Made by a program: the position numbers and the translations under genes. Positions 1 through 12,899 of a stretch of 64,000 nucleotides of DNA are shown in pieces. The notes under the pieces are model-generated. The model was given only the letters and a program-made list of their open reading frames with translations. It searched no databases and was not told the DNA's origin. Position 1 is the stretch's first letter. Every line of letters begins with the position of its first letter. Source of the DNA: Sitta carolinensis (Eukaryota > Chordata > Aves > Passeriformes > Sittidae); contig CM063283.1 in NCBI GenBank assembly GCA_032173965.1, forward strand, positions 80,788,743 through 80,852,742. Reading direction: 5' to 3'.

Positions 1-75
1 ATACAAACAAACAAAAAATCCCCAACAACAAAACCAACAGTCATAAACAAACAGCAACAAAAAAATCCAAAACAA
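1..75. repeat. A/C-rich low-complexity stretch
   Basis: The window opens in a run of short CAAA/CAACA-type words that is almost devoid of G on the plus strand. It is simple low-complexity DNA. Similar A/C-rich stretches lie near 7530-7562 and 31848-31896. No coding or structural signal is seen. Confidence 0.6.
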
Positions 76-1670
76 CTTAAGTCCTTCACCATTCACAAAG
101 ATCTGGGGTTATTACTTTTCCTGAGATGTTCTGCTAAAGCAGAAAGATGGTCAGGAGCTGAAGCTTCTGAATTCTCTCTTGCTGCCCCAAAGACCATCTT
201 TCCTGAATTGCAGCAAGCAATGATTACTGAAAAGAGACTACCTTTAAATGCTTGACTAGTGATCTGCTCTACAGCCTTTTCAATACAAAAAAACATTCCT
301 TCCTTTAGAGTGTTTTATTCACATGGTAAATACCCTTCACTGACAAATGCAGCTGAGAAAGAAGTTTGCACAGCCATCTCTGGTTTCTGCTTTGATAGCT
401 TCTGGATTTTCTGGAGCAAGGTCCAGGATTGTTTGGGAATGCCTGGAATAAAATTTTGCTTAAAAGAAGAGTGAAGAGGATTACAGGGATGAGTGCACCA
501 TATGCTTTTTTCTTGTTTCAGCATTTGAACAGCCTTTATTGTCTCAGGCTTTTTGATGTTTCTAAAGAATTCAGAGAAATATTTGCTGAAAGCTTGTGGT
601 TGAAAATAAAACAAAATAAACCAAACTTGATACAGAAATTTAATTAAAAATTCATGAAAGCCATGGCTAGAATTAGCTTTTTGTGAATTGTCAGGTGCAG
701 AAAAATATAGTAATGGAGGACTTTACCACCATATTTTTGAAAGAAATACACAGAAGTATGTATTTGAGAAAAATATGTTTGCAAAAAGTTGGAAACAACA
801 ATTAAGAGCAGCTCTTTTACAGTACATTTTGAATAAGACATTAACTCACAATGTAGAAAACCACAATGGACAAAACTGATCACAAAGCAATAGTTTGTGA
901 TTTTAAGGTGGGGATAAAGTATGAGCAGTGGAACAATAAAAATGTTCAAATGAACGCAAATTTTAACACAGAGAATTGTTAGAATAGACCCCAGGCAGGG
1001 AAAAATAGTTCACAAGAAGCTTTAGTTTTTCACATGTACTTTGTTTTGACAAATGTTACTATTAAGTCAAAGGAACTATTTCAATACAGAGAAAAGAGGG
1101 AAAATTACATGCCATTAGTACTATAGAATCTAAGATTGGTATGCAACCTGTCCCTGTCTCTAAGACCAAATCCCATAGAATATTTGTACCAATATAGATA
1201 TATAACACAGAAAAACAAAGGACTGAAGAAAATAAGAGTAAGTGACACAAACTTAGGAAAGCTTTTATAAACAGGACACAAAAACAAGGAAGGCAGAGAA
1301 TATTCTAACACGTAGCAGGCAAGCCATAGATGACTCAAAAAAGTTAGTGGCCACTTTGCTAAGTATAAAACCCCATAATTATGTGTCAGTGTTATCTTAT
1401 GGAAGGCAATTATTTTGCATTACTTTGTGCAATGTAGGCCTAAGCTGGAGAACAAGTCTCCACTTTAGATACCACACTCAGAAAGATGCCAACAATTTGG
1501 AATAAATTGAAAGAACAGTAGAAAAACAAGGTTTAGAAAACATAACTCAGAAAAAAAAAGAATTAAAAATTAATTGTATTTCCTTAGAGAAGAATGTAAG
1601 GAAATGTAATAAGCATGTCCAGGTACTTATTAAATTATTGTAAAAATAGATGAATCATTAATATATCTCA
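76..1670. other. AT-rich intergenic or intronic DNA, no feature recognised
   Basis: Only short unconnected open frames (up to about 100 codons) occur here, on both strands. They overlap one another and show no domain, no compositional coding signature and no convincing splice-site pairing. No transposon family was recognised. I read it as unique non-coding DNA. Confidence 0.6.
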
Positions 1671-1796
1671 GTAATCTGGCTAATTTTCAACAAGCAAGAT
1701 ATAGTTTAGAAAATTGTACCCGGTATCTGTTTATAAGGACAGTAAGCCAAAACAATAGTTACTGAGGCTATGAAACCTGATCAATGGTCAGATATG
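1671..1796. repeat. Diverged direct repeat, copy A (126 bp)
   Basis: This 126-bp stretch is repeated in the same orientation at 2464-2589, 793 bp downstream. The right-hand 87 positions align without a gap; I count 19 mismatches by eye (about 78% identity). The longest shared word is ctatgaaacctgatca (16 bp), followed by the shared block tttataagga. The left part is similar but needs a small gap. The family is unknown. It could be an old local duplication, a pair of degraded terminal repeats or two copies of an old dispersed repeat. Confidence 0.7.
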
Positions 1797-2463
1797 CCCA
1801 TGAAATATTCTAACCATTCCTGAAAAACAATTAAAAAAATAAAAAAAAGGATCAACATTGCTCATCAGTGTTCTAACCATATCTGGTTTATCAACATGGA
1901 TAAAAAAATTGCTAATTTTTTCTGCTCTTCTGTATTTTACCACACCATTGTTTTTGTTACTTTCTGATTCTTTTTTTATTATTTGTATGTAGTATAGAAG
2001 CAATCTTTTCCTTCTATATTGAATTGTGAATTATTTTGGATGGGCTGTGTCAAGACAAATTTTACTGTGCTAATTTTGTAATTTGTTACTGAAATGTTTA
2101 CAATCAAGCATTTTGCAGCTGAATTGGTAATATGATTTAGATGATTAGCTTCTGGTATCAACTAGTAAAACTTGCTTTTTACTGAAAAAATAACATGCCT
2201 CTTTTTCACATAATGACATGCTCTCCTGTGTCTGTGTGACAATCTTACAAATATAGTCACTTTCACTTAAAAAAAAAATTAAAAAGGAAAGAAAAAATCT
2301 CTTACATATTGTGCTTTGACATCACTTGTAAATGACTTCTCAATATTAACCTCTATTCATTCAAACATCTTAATTCTGAAATGTAAAACAACAAGTTTAC
2401 TCCAGTTTCAAATTATGTTGTATTACTGTGAAAAGAAGTGGATAATTATTGTATTTCAGTTAT
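1797..2463. other. Spacer between the direct repeats
   Basis: AT-rich DNA with several A and T runs lies between the two 126-bp copies. I see no protein domain and no primer-binding site or polypurine tract that would support an LTR-element interior. Confidence 0.5.
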
Positions 2464-2589
2464 GTAATCTGTCTGATTAGCAGCAAGGGAGATTTCATTT
2501 TAAAAATTGTACGAAATATCTATTTATAAGGAAAGTAAGGCAGAGGAACAGTTAATGCAACTATGAAACCTGATCAGTGATCACATCTG
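2464..2589. repeat. Diverged direct repeat, copy B (126 bp)
   Basis: This is the second copy of the repeat at 1671-1796, same orientation and same length. Mismatches are scattered rather than clustered, as expected of an old duplication decaying neutrally. No target-site duplication is obvious around either copy. Confidence 0.7.
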
Positions 2590-2666
2590 TCAAAATAGAT
2601 GCCCTAGATTTAGATAGAGTACTGTTAATTTGCCTCAGTAGCTGTTACAGTACAGAAACATTTAAT

Positions 2667-2693
2667 ATCATCATCATCATCACCACCACCACC
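2667..2693 (+). repeat. (ATC)n/(ACC)n trinucleotide microsatellite
   Basis: About five ATC units run directly into about four ACC units, a compound trinucleotide microsatellite in non-coding DNA. It is short and probably only weakly length-variable. Confidence 0.85.
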
Positions 2694-4535
2694 GTAATTT
2701 AAACATAGTTGCATTTAATATAGTTTGTATTATCATAAAAATCAAAGGTTAACTAGTAAATTAAAATAATTCTCTACAGTATTAATTTATGTAGAATTCC
2801 CATTACTTTTCTCAATTAATTAATTTCACAATGTAATTTATAAAATGAATATATGTCTCACCAATCAGATGTTTCACTTCCCAGTAGAAAAAAAGACATT
2901 TTGCATTTAGAGGCATCTTAGCATTTAAGACAACAAATGAAGCTGTCATTTGCCTTTCTGGCAATAACAATGCCTTGAAAAAGCTTTTTCTAAAATACTC
3001 TTGAAAGCTTCAGTAGAGGATCTCTGCTTTCACCTTACTGGTCCCTGATAAGGAGACTGTATACTATTTGTCAGTCTTTTGTTCTCCTGTGTCCTTCATT
3101 CTTCTTTATTGCAACATGTACATCATTATCAACAAGCAAATTTTTTGTGCTGCTGCTGTGTTCAGCCTATCCTTTTCTACAGCAGCAGTTTCCTTTTCTC
3201 TCTTCCCATCAGCTACTACATAAGACCATGTTTCCAAGAGTTTTGTTGATGAACTTGTCTCAGCTCTCCATTCTTCAGGCAAGTTTAAAGAACCCTTGCC
3301 ACCCTTGTACCTTCCAAAGATTTTTTTTTCCTAACCTGTGGGGTTTTCTTACAGCATTCTTTAATATAATTCTACATAGAATGGGAAAAAAAAAAAAAAA
3401 AAAAAAAAAAGTGATGGAAAGAAAGCTAAAAAGTATAACAGTAAAAACTTTTTGGAGGTGAAGCCAGATCAAGTCCAGAGACTGGCTTCCACTTCCAAAT
3501 CATATACAGTTCTAAAGAGCATCAACAAAATTAATTTAGCCTTCTAATGAACCCAAAGGATTGATTGATGAAAAAGTAATTCTTGTTATACAGATAAGAA
3601 AATTTGTCATCCATATCACAGTGTTGTTGCCAGGCCAGTGACTAAACTTGAGAGATATACTGCTGTCATATCACTTGAAGATGGAGGGGGGTTACTGAAA
3701 ACATTGGAGGTGTTAATTCTTTTTTACTCCTTAAGCAAACTTAATATGAGACTCATGCTGGGATCAGAATGGCAATGCTTATTGAAAATATGCAAAAGAC
3801 AAGGCCTAATCACCTCTAAACCAGTTGGAGCTTGGAGTCTCCTTAAACATGAGCTCTGGTAACAATCAGTAGCAAATTTAGAAAATATTTAAAGAGGTAC
3901 TACACTGTCCTAAAAATTTTATTCTGATCTGGGTCTACCAGAGTCAGCTGGGTAAGCTTTATATGATGTGTTCAGCCAAATTCAGTAATGTGCCTCCACC
4001 TCTGCTGGGCAGAAAGGCTCAGCAGCCGCTCACCGCAGGACTGCGATGGACTGTGGCTACTCGTGATGCTGGATAGAACACCAAGAAGACTGACACTGTT
4101 TTGAGAAATCTCAGAAATGTCACAGGAAGATTCATTAAACAGAATGCATAAGTCTAATGCAAATGTTAAGACTTGACCATTAATTTTGTAAGGAACTGGG
4201 GAGGAAGAAACGATTTTTTTTTAACATTTCACCTAGTCATTTCACAGTTTTATCACAGAGTGAGATGAGTTGTAATTGTCTCTCTGCGCTATCCATAAGG
4301 TGAGGTGAACCTGGCTCATTCAGATCTAACTGTCTATGTTGTAGAAGTAGCAAACCATGAAAGATGAGGCCTACTCCACTTCTTTTGAGAAAACCTTGCC
4401 ATCAGACTTTAGAGTTTAATCCTCTATATTTGAGGAGGCCTGGCACCAACCACGAACCACTTTCTATTCTCTTTTCAGAACAAGGTTTAAGATTGCTGTA
4501 TATGCCATGAGCAGTGGAAGAGTAATTTGGTTTAT
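2694..4535. other. Unique non-coding DNA with a 25-A run
   Basis: No gene is recognised. An uninterrupted run of 25 A lies at 3386-3410. The 104-codon plus-strand frame around 3147-3461 reads straight through this run as polylysine and has no recognisable domain, so I do not call it a gene. The short block 3990-4060 is locally richer in G+C but has no family match. Confidence 0.55.
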
Positions 4536-4847
4536 GGAATCACAGAATGAACTAGATTGGAAAAGACCTTTGATATCAACAAGCCCAACTTGTGATCTAA
4601 CACCACCATGTCACCTAGCCCGTGGTACAAAGTGCCTCATCCAGTCCTTTCTTAAACATTTCCAGGGACTCCACCATCTCCCTAGGTGGACCATTCCAAT
4701 GGCCAATCCCCCTTTCTGTGAAGAAATTCTTCCTAATGTCCAGCATAAACTTTCCCTGGTGCATATTAAAACTGTGTCATCTTGTGTCTCTGCTTGCCTG
4801 GGAGAAGATCCTGACCCACACCTGGCTACAACCTCCCTTCAGGAACT

Positions 4848-4853
4848 ATATAG

Positions 4854-4901
<48 letters not shown>
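4848..4901. repeat. (AT)n followed by (GA)n microsatellite in the CR1 3' UTR
   Basis: A TA-dinucleotide tract passes directly into a GA tract of about 16 units inside the CR1 3' UTR. Related CR1 copies have only a short GTAGAGAG-like seed here, so this looks like a microsatellite born from a transposon. Plus-strand frames crossing it encode arginine/glutamate alternations by chance. Confidence 0.9.
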
Positions 4902-4903
<2 letters not shown>

Positions 4904-5229
4904 ATAAGGCCTCCCCTGAGCCTCCTTTTCTCCAGGCAGAACAACCCCAGCTCCCTCAGCTACTCCTCGTACGACTTGTGTTCCAGACCCTTCACCAGCT
5001 TTGTTGCCCTTCTCTGGACATGCTTCAGCATCTGTCCTAAATTGACAATCTCAGAATTGGACACAGCACTCAAGGTGTGGCCTCACCAGTGTCAAGTACA
5101 GAAGAATTACTTCCCCAATCCTGCTGGCCACACTATTGCTTATACAGGCCAGGATGCCATTGGCCTTCTTGGCCACCTGGGCACACTTCTGTCTCATGTT
5201 CAGATGCTGTCAATCAGTATCCACAGGTC

Positions 5230-7335
5230 CCTTTCTATCAGGACCTGTAGAGCAGCAGGGGGTTGTTGCGGCCAAAATGCTGGGCCTGGAACTTGATCTT
5301 GTTAAACCTCGTATCATTGTACTTGGCCCATCAATTCAGCTTGTCCAGGTCCCTCTGAAGAGCCCCACTACCCTCCTGCAGACCAACACTAGTTCCCAGC
5401 CTGGCGTCATCTGCAAATTTGCTGATGTTAGACTCGATACCTTCCTCCAGATCATCAATAAAAATATTAAGACTGGGCCCAACACTGATCCCTGAGGAAC
5501 ATTGTTAGTGACTCCCCACCAACTGGGTATAGCACCACTCTCTGGGCCAGGACATCCAACCAGTTCTTAACCCAGCAGAGAGTGCCCCTGCCCAAGCCAT
5601 GAGCTTCCAGCTTTTCCAGGAGTATGATGTAGAAGACAGTGTCAAAGGCCTTGCTGAAGTCCAAATGGACAACATCCACAGGCTTTCCTTCATCCACCAG
5701 GTGGGTTCATCTGGCCACAAGAGGAGATCAGGTTGGTCAGGCAGGGCAGGCACCTCCTAAATCCATGCTGGCTTGGCCTGATCCCCTGGCCATCCTGTAG
5801 GTGCTGTGTGATGGCGCTCAAGATGATCTGTTCCATAATCTTGAGGCTGACAGACCTGTAGTTTCCTGGATCCTCCTTTTGCCCTTCTTATGGATGAGCT
5901 TGACATTGTCCAGCTTCCAGTCATCCTGGACTTATGCAGTTAACCAAGACTGATCATCTGCCAGTTCCTTCATCACCCTAGGATGGATCCCATCTGGTCC
6001 CATAGATTTGTGAGCATCTAAGAGGCTCAGTAATTCTTTAACTGCTTCCAACTGGATTACAGGGGGGCAACTGCTTCCAACTGGATTGCAGGGGGGCTAC
6101 TCTACTCTCTGTCCCCATCTACCAGCCCAGGAGGACAACTGTCCTTAGGACAATTTGTCATTGAAAAAAGAGGCAAACAAGGTGTTAATTACCTTTGCAT
6201 TTTCCTCATCTTTGTTAACTACATTCCCCACCAGGTTCAACAAAGAATGGAGATTTTCCTTGGCCCTTCTTTTGCTATTAATGCATTTGTAAAAACATTT
6301 TTTATTATCCTTCACAGAAGTAGCCAGGTTAAGTTCTAATTGAGCTTTTGTCTCTCTAATTTTCCATCTGCATGACCTAACAACATCCTTAAACATTTCC
6401 TGGATTGCCTTTCCCTCTTTCCAAAGGTGAAACACCATTTTTTTGTCCCCTGAGTTCCCTCAAAATCTCCCTGCCCATCCAGGCTAGTCATTTTCCCCAC
6501 CAGCTCATGTTTCGGTACATAGGGACAGTCTGCTCCTGTGCCTTCAAGAATTCTCTCTTCAAGTATGTCCATCCTCCCCAAATCCCTTTGTTTCTAAGGG
6601 CTGCTTCCACAGGCACTCTCCAAGTCAGTATCCAGAAGAGGACAAAATCTTCCCTCCAGAGGCCCACTGTGAAAATTTTTTTGATTCTTCTCCTTTTTTC
6701 ATTGAATATTGAGAACTCACTTACTTCATGGTCACAGTGTTCCAGACAGCCTCCAGCTACCACACCTAACACCAGTCCTTCTCTATTTGTAAAACACAGG
6801 TCTAGCAGAGCCCCCGCCCTGGTCATCTCACTCACTATCTCTGACAAGAAGCTATCCTTGATAAACCAAGGAACTTTTTAGACTGCCTCTTCTCCAGTGT
6901 GTTGTGTTCACAGCAGATACTTGACAGGTTAAAGTCTCCCACAAGGCTGACAATCTTGAAAGGTCCTCCAGCTTCTTATATAGTAATTCATCCACCTCTT
7001 CAATTTGCTTGGGTGGTCTATAACAGGCTTCCACCAGGATGTTTGCCTTCATGGCCTCCCCCCTAGTACTTACCCATAGGCATTCAATCTTATCATGGAC
7101 TTCAAGTTTTGCAGTGTCAAAAAGCTCCCCAACACATAGTCACCCCTCCAGCTCTTCTCCCTTGCCTGTCTCTTCTGAGGAGCTTCTAGCATCCATTGCA
7201 GTGCTCCAGTCATGTGAATCATCCCACCCCATTTCCATGTTGGCAACAATGTCACGTCTTTCCTTCTGTACAATGGCTTCCACCTCCTCTTGTTTTGTTA
7301 CCCATGGACATGCACTTCAGCTGGGCTGCTGATTT
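5230..7335 (-). pseudogene. CR1 ORF2 remnant: endonuclease plus reverse transcriptase, disabled
   Basis: On the minus strand, from high to low coordinates, fragments in different frames spell the CR1 enzyme. Near 7330-7200 are N-terminal endonuclease blocks including 'DDSHDW'. 'ACYRPPKQ' lies at about 7030-7005. An endonuclease-to-RT linker containing 'ALLDLCFTNREGL' lies in 6488-6847, and the pre-RT region ending in 'INTLFASFFNDKLS' in 6145-6438. RT motif A, LDFSKAFDT, is at 5638-5664. The catalytic FADD box is intact at 5406-5417 and is followed by an '[10 protein letters not shown]'-like block. The endonuclease GDFN motif expected just after 'CYRPPKQ' is not recognisable. Repeated frameshifts and stops separate the blocks, so no functional protein is made. 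Downstream sequence decays into the 3' UTR at about 5230. The assignment to CR1 ORF2 is firm; the subfamily is not determined. Confidence 0.92.
6041..6098. repeat. 29-bp tandem duplication within CR1 ORF2
   Basis: Two adjacent 29-bp copies (6041-6069 and 6070-6098) begin actgcttccaactggatt and each contains a run of six G. They differ at only a few positions. The duplication is private to this copy as far as I can tell and adds to the disruption of the ORF2 frame. Confidence 0.9.
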
Positions 7336-7735
7336 CAACCTAACTAACTCTGGCTTACTACTCTCAGGCTCCTCTCTGGAAAGCCTCAGTCCCTTCTCCC
7401 TTCAAATGTAGTTTAAAGCCTTGTAAATCAGCCCTGCTTGCTCATGGTCTAGAATCCTTTTGCCCTTGTTAACTAGAGAAAGCCCAATTGACTCTAGCAG
7501 GTCTGTTGCCAAAAAAATTTCCCCACGAACAAAAAAAAAAAAAAACCAAAACAAACCAACAATATTGCACTGATAGAAGCAGTCCTTAAGCCACTTATTT
7601 ACAACCTGCGTTTCCTGTTCCTTTCAGTGTTCATCCCTGCTACTGAAGGAATTGAGCAGAACACTGCCTGTGCTCCTGTCTAATCAACCAGTCAACCCAG
7701 AATACAATCCACTCTTTCCAGACGGATGGAAATTT

Positions 7736-10700
7736 ACTTTAGCAAGATAGCGAGATACCTCTTAGAAGAACTTTGAAAATATAGGTTAATTTTTACTGTG
7801 ACCCTTCTGGATTTATTCAAAGATAGGCCACTTCCATATGCTTTTTCTCTTTTTTTCTCTCTCTCTTATTTTTATCCTCAAACCCAAAGAAAGCTACTCT
7901 CTGCATTTAGCTAAAAGAATTCCTGTATTTTTCAGAACCAGTTTCAAGATGACTTTCATGTCAAAACTGTTCTTAAGAAATTTAAAAATATAAGATATTA
8001 TTTCAAAATGAGATCAGACACTTTACACTAACTGCAACGCTTAAGGATACTCCTCCCAGTTTACCTCACCAAAATAAAGCATGGAATTTGTTTTACAAAA
8101 AACTCTGAAAAGCATGCTTTGGCAAGTTTGCTTTTCCCGTCCTGCTTTCCACTCCTCTTACACATAGAAAACCATCCCCATTAACAGGCTTATTCTCATA
8201 GACAGTCTTTTAACAGCAAACTGATTCACTTTCTTCTAGTGCCACTCTTTGGTTAGATCTTGTCTCTTAATTAATTCAAACTAAGGCCTATCACACCTTA
8301 CACTCAAGCCCAAGGACTTACTGACAGTCAAACAAAGAATTGCTTATTTCCTTTGCATGCAAACAAACAAAAAAAAAAATAAATAAATCTTTTTGGAGCC
8401 AACATAATATACCTGATAGTCTGCACCCACTCAGCAATATCCAGCTGTAAACCAAAGAGCAAAGTAAAACAAGCTGGCATCTAGTAGTTTGGATGTTGCA
8501 GAATTTGCTGCCAGGCACAGGGGCTCCACAAAATCAAACCTTAAACATGTAAAATCTGTGAGTTAGTGTTCTCTATTTTATAGTGTTTACAAGCACTTGG
8601 TTAATGGCACAGGATGCTGGCAGTATCATGCATATAGCATTGGTAATATTATCTACTTCCTATTTTATATTGTTTCCACTGGAGATGAATGACTGTATTT
8701 GCTCTCATGCTGTTAGGTTAAAATGCCATGCTGTTTTTCATGGCAACCCACTAAAAGCACTACCAGAGTAGAGTGAGTCAAATTTTGCTCAGTGTGTAGC
8801 ACTGAGTGAAGAACGACTGAAAAACTCGATGAAGCTGCCAGACTTATGTTTAATGTACTTGGTAGAAAAGCAGTATAAAACTATTTCCCCCTGCAGGGAA
8901 GTATAAAACTAGCTTCCAAACCCTCATCGAATTTCTGATAGAAGGCAGTGTTATCCTTCCTTAAAAAAACTGGTAAATTTTATTTTTTTTGTGTGTGTCT
9001 TTGCTGTCTGTTTTTCTACTGTAAATAATTAAATAAGATTTTAAAAGATTTAATTATCCAACATATTACATGTCTCTGTAGTGTCTCCAGGAAGACAAAA
9101 TTTTTTTTTTTTTTTTCTTCTAGAACAGCTTGGTTTGGGGAAAGGAAAACTTGTAATTAAAGGCTGAAATCGAGGATGTGTTTGAGATGTTTCCTGAAGG
9201 GAGGCAATGGCATGCCCAAAGGGTTTCTCTCTGACTACCCCTTCAAATTCCAATCCATCTCTCTGGTTGTAAATTTGCATTCCTCTTATTTTCATGGGTT
9301 TTAACTGTCCAGCTTTACCCTTAAAATTTTGATTGGGTCAAACCCCAAGAGACAACACTGCACCTGCCCTCTAGCCTTCTTATGAACACATACAGTAAAC
9401 CACAATTTCACATGCTTCTTTTCTGCAATTTTCCAAATGGATAGTATGCCACATTTCCCTGTGTTTTTAATAAATGGACATGTCACCAGGAGTGCACCAG
9501 ACTATGTGCAGCTGACTGGTGTCACAAATGTTAGTGATCCACTTGCTTATTTTCATGACTTCCACATGCTGTACCTAGAGTCCTGCTGATATCCTATTTA
9601 ACTTGACATGTTTCTGTTTGTGCTAAGCAGGTTGGATGTTATTGCATCCATTTAGGAACAGATGTTACTTAGTACACCCTGCACTCCCTCACATGGTCTT
9701 TTTTCACAACTCTCTGAAAACAGACCGCAGGGATTGCACTCTCACTTCTGTGTCACCCTTCCCACAGCAACTCCTGGAAAGAGAGAGTAGGAAAGATGAG
9801 CTTTTAATGCTGTTACAAAACCATATGCACCCTGCTGCCACCATATCAGAGAGTGTGTTTTTTTCCCAGAGTGTTTAATACATCTCTTTTGATGCTACAG
9901 AAAATGAATTGTGAAGGATACTGCAGTAAAAAAAGTGTTGATTTTTGCCTTGGGAAAAGAAAATCAGAAAAGGCTATAAAATTCACTGTTCAATATTAAT
10001 TTAATCACAATACATATTTCAGCAATGTACAGTGTGTTGCTTTTAATGCACAGCTACAGTTCCATCCCTGTCTTTTTCTCTAGTTTAGCCTGCAGCTCTC
10101 ACTGACTGTGAAAGTTGAGATTTATAGCGATAATATTTGCTATCTGACAATGAGTTTCAAAGCTTACAGCTTTGTGGTGTTTTCTCTATGTTCTTGCATA
10201 TGTTTTTGCACTTGCAACAACCATTAAAGTTTGATAGGAGAATTGTGCACATCATGAACATGAAAATGAGAATATAATTACCCCTCTGTTTTTAGATCAC
10301 TAAAATCAATCTTCTTGTTTTATTATGAAGTATCAGGCTGGCTGCAGTTGAAACTATTTTCACAAAAATCCTCATAAAATCTAGCAGATATTATGACTAC
10401 TACTACAAATCAGAATGTTTCTTCCTATGCCTGAAACTTGAAAGCCATTTATCCTCTTCTCATAGTACATCACCCAAAACCAAAATTCACAAAGTACCTA
10501 AATGTGATCTTATTTGTCTGAAGTAAATTTCAAAGGAAATGCAAAAATAGAACCAGGAAAATTGCTAGGCAGCTTTAGACCACCTGCTAGACTGTAATGC
10601 TTTTTATAAGGGGCCAGGGTTTGTCTTTTCTTTAAATAAATTTTTAAATTATGCATATAACAGATAGGGAATTCTGTCTTCAGGAGAAAAAGGTGTGTTG

Positions 10701-12899
10701 ATGACAAATATATTTAACTTTGGAAGATAAAACTGATCTGAAAGCATAGCTAAGGTAGGTGGGACCTTGAGCTCAGCTTCTCAGCCCTCACTGGTTAGGT
10801 GGTACTGGTGTCTACTCACAGAAACAGAGATGCACAGATGAAGGTCATAGGGATGCTCACCCAAGAGCATTGCTAAATGAGATATGGGCTGGGCTGATCT
10901 GGCCTGGTCTAGGGCTTTAGGTATGTGCAGGAAAGGAATAAGGAAACAGATGAGCTATTAGCAGCTTGGTATCTCTAGAACTGGTTTGGGGGGTGAGACT
11001 GGAAGACGATGGTAACACAGGTAGTGAATTGTGATTGGTGACAGGCAAAATTGCAGACATCATCTTTTGGCTACATAAGTACCAAAGCCTTTTGGAGCTT
11101 ATTCTGCCAATCTGTTTCTAAACATCAATAATGAGTGAAAACAGCTACATCTCAGGAGTCACTTGGAACCTGTGTGTCTGGCACATTGTATCAGTCTGGG
11201 CTTAAGTGCAGCTACAGTCAGAAGCTGGGGCTGCCAGACAGGATTTGGTTGGTGTGAATCCTCTTTCCACAGGACCACTGTGGTGTCTGAGCTATACCAA
11301 AGTCAAAGAGAACCCATGGACTTGTGTTAGCATGACTGTGTAGTGTGCTGCTGCCAAGGAACAGACATCACAGAACTGGGATCTGAGCACAGAAGTCATT
11401 ATCGCATATTCAGTGTAAACAAATTATACATTGTGTCACTGAGTGGTATGCTTCTGTTCTCGTGGTTACGGCACCCTAACCTCCCCCAGGACAAGCATTA
11501 CAATAAACATCTATTTCATTCCCAGGCAGCAGCTCTTTATCTTGGCTGTTGATTTCAAACTGCCTCACATCAAATTTCCTGAAACCTAGGGGTTTCTCAT
11601 GCACTGAATATTTATTTCTGTTGTATTTCTAAACAAAATCCATCATTAAAATCTCACCATTATGGAACAATTTTATTTCTAAATGAGATAAATGATTCCT
11701 TCCCTCCCACCTTCTTCAAAACCATCTGTAAATTCTTTACTTTTTGGCTAGCTGAAAGCACAGAGAAAAATGCATAAAATGTTTCATTTGTTTCTCCATA
11801 AGTGTTCAACTTCAAAGAGAATTCTTAATCACCATTGCGCTTCATGCAAAATATGGTTTCAGAGAAAATTTTGAACTTGAAAAAGCTTTTTAAAGAAGGT
11901 GTTATTAATGCATTTCATAAAGAGTAGATATTCATCTGGTCTTCACAAACATATAAAATTTTTTTAAAAAGTAAAAAATTTCATGAAAGATGTGAAAAAA
12001 CCATGATTAATTCAAGACTCTTCAGTTCAGACAATGATGTTACTAGCTGTAAATAGCAATTGTATCCATTACTACATTGTCTAGATATCTTTAAGTGGAT
12101 CAGTTTCCTGAATACATACAATGGGAAAATACCCACAATGGATCATGTTCTCATGTGGCCTTTCCAAGCATACATTTACTGACTTTAAATGACCCTCTTC
12201 AATGAACCAGTGAAAGATCTTGTCTACTAAATGAAGAGTCGTGATAAGAAATTTATATTTAACCTATTGGGAGCACCCTATTCAAACTTATCTGAAACAT
12301 TCCATTTTGATAACATTCATCATCAATGAACCCCCTTTATAGTAAATTACTGTAGCCAATTGAATTTTACTTTGTCAATAGAGATGTTTATCACCTAGTT
12401 TCAAATATTTAGACTTGTTGGCCCAAATTTTTAATCCAGTTGACCATCTGCTGTTTTTTTATTCATTGTGCTCTCGTTTTTTTTTATCAGATCTTCTGTT
12501 GGATCTTTTAAGTATAAGGAAATTTTGAAGCATAAGGGAAATATGTTTAATTATCTGTTCCATCATAAGTGTCACAAAGTGGGCAGAAAGCCCTTGAGGG
12601 GGTGAATGTCCTCACACCTCAGTTCAGCTGACACTCTCAGGTCTGGCCTTCCTTGCCTGTGGCCCTTGGAGCACATGCTGTTTGTGCAGATGGGAGCTGC
12701 ACACACCTGCCTTGCTAGCAGGACACCACTTTCCCTTCAACACCACCATGGGTGTGCCAGCTTGAATTCAGCTCCTCGCTGTGGTGACTGGCACGTGGCT
12801 GATGCCAAAAGCACAGGGAGATAGGATATACAACCACTTTCTGCATGTTTCTGCAATGTGCAGAAGAATTCTACAATGAAGGCCTTCTTCAGCAAGGCT
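7736..12899. other. Unique non-coding DNA, no gene recognised
   Basis: This 5-kb stretch lies between two CR1 elements. It holds short T runs (for example 9101-9116) and small CT-rich patches near 7840-7870. The part from about 10740 to 11560 is less AT-rich and contains an AATAAA at about 11501, which would fit a decayed LTR or simply a local composition change; no family is recognised. The part at 12590-12830 is also richer in G+C. Open frames are all under about 82 codons with no domains. Confidence 0.5.

Larger units (their letters stand above)
4536..7735 (-). mobile_element. Long 5'-truncated CR1 LINE (non-LTR retrotransposon), dead
   Basis: This is the largest transposon in the window, read on the minus strand. 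CR1 elements copy themselves by target-primed reverse transcription using a single enzyme with endonuclease and reverse-transcriptase domains. The 3' end lies at about 4536, where the plus strand opens with the CR1-typical 'tggaatcacagaatga' start. The 3' UTR runs to about 5230, the enzyme remnants from there to about 7335, and an ORF1/ORF2 junction-like region beyond. The 5' limit is uncertain: similarity is good to about 7500 and only suspected to 7735. An A-run and A/C-rich stretch at 7527-7562 lies inside the doubtful part. Frameshifts and stops throughout mean it cannot move on its own. An (AT)n(GA)n microsatellite has grown in the 3' UTR, and a 29-bp segment is tandemly duplicated at 6041-6098. 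Confidence 0.93.

Noticed and set aside
3147..3461. 104-codon plus-strand frame ending in polylysine
   Set aside because: It extends through a 25-A run and has no domain; the length is owed partly to the homopolymer.
4507..5296. Two long plus-strand open frames (177 and 224 codons)
   Set aside because: They lie antisense to the CR1 3' UTR and read through its AT/GA microsatellite. The coding direction of the element is minus, so they are chance frames.
6405..6881. 158-codon plus-strand open frame
   Set aside because: It is the antisense shadow of the CR1 endonuclease-to-RT region, which is recognisable on the minus strand.
10740..11560. Possible decayed LTR
   Set aside because: Only a mild composition shift and one AATAAA; no terminal TG/CA boundaries, direct repeats or family match.
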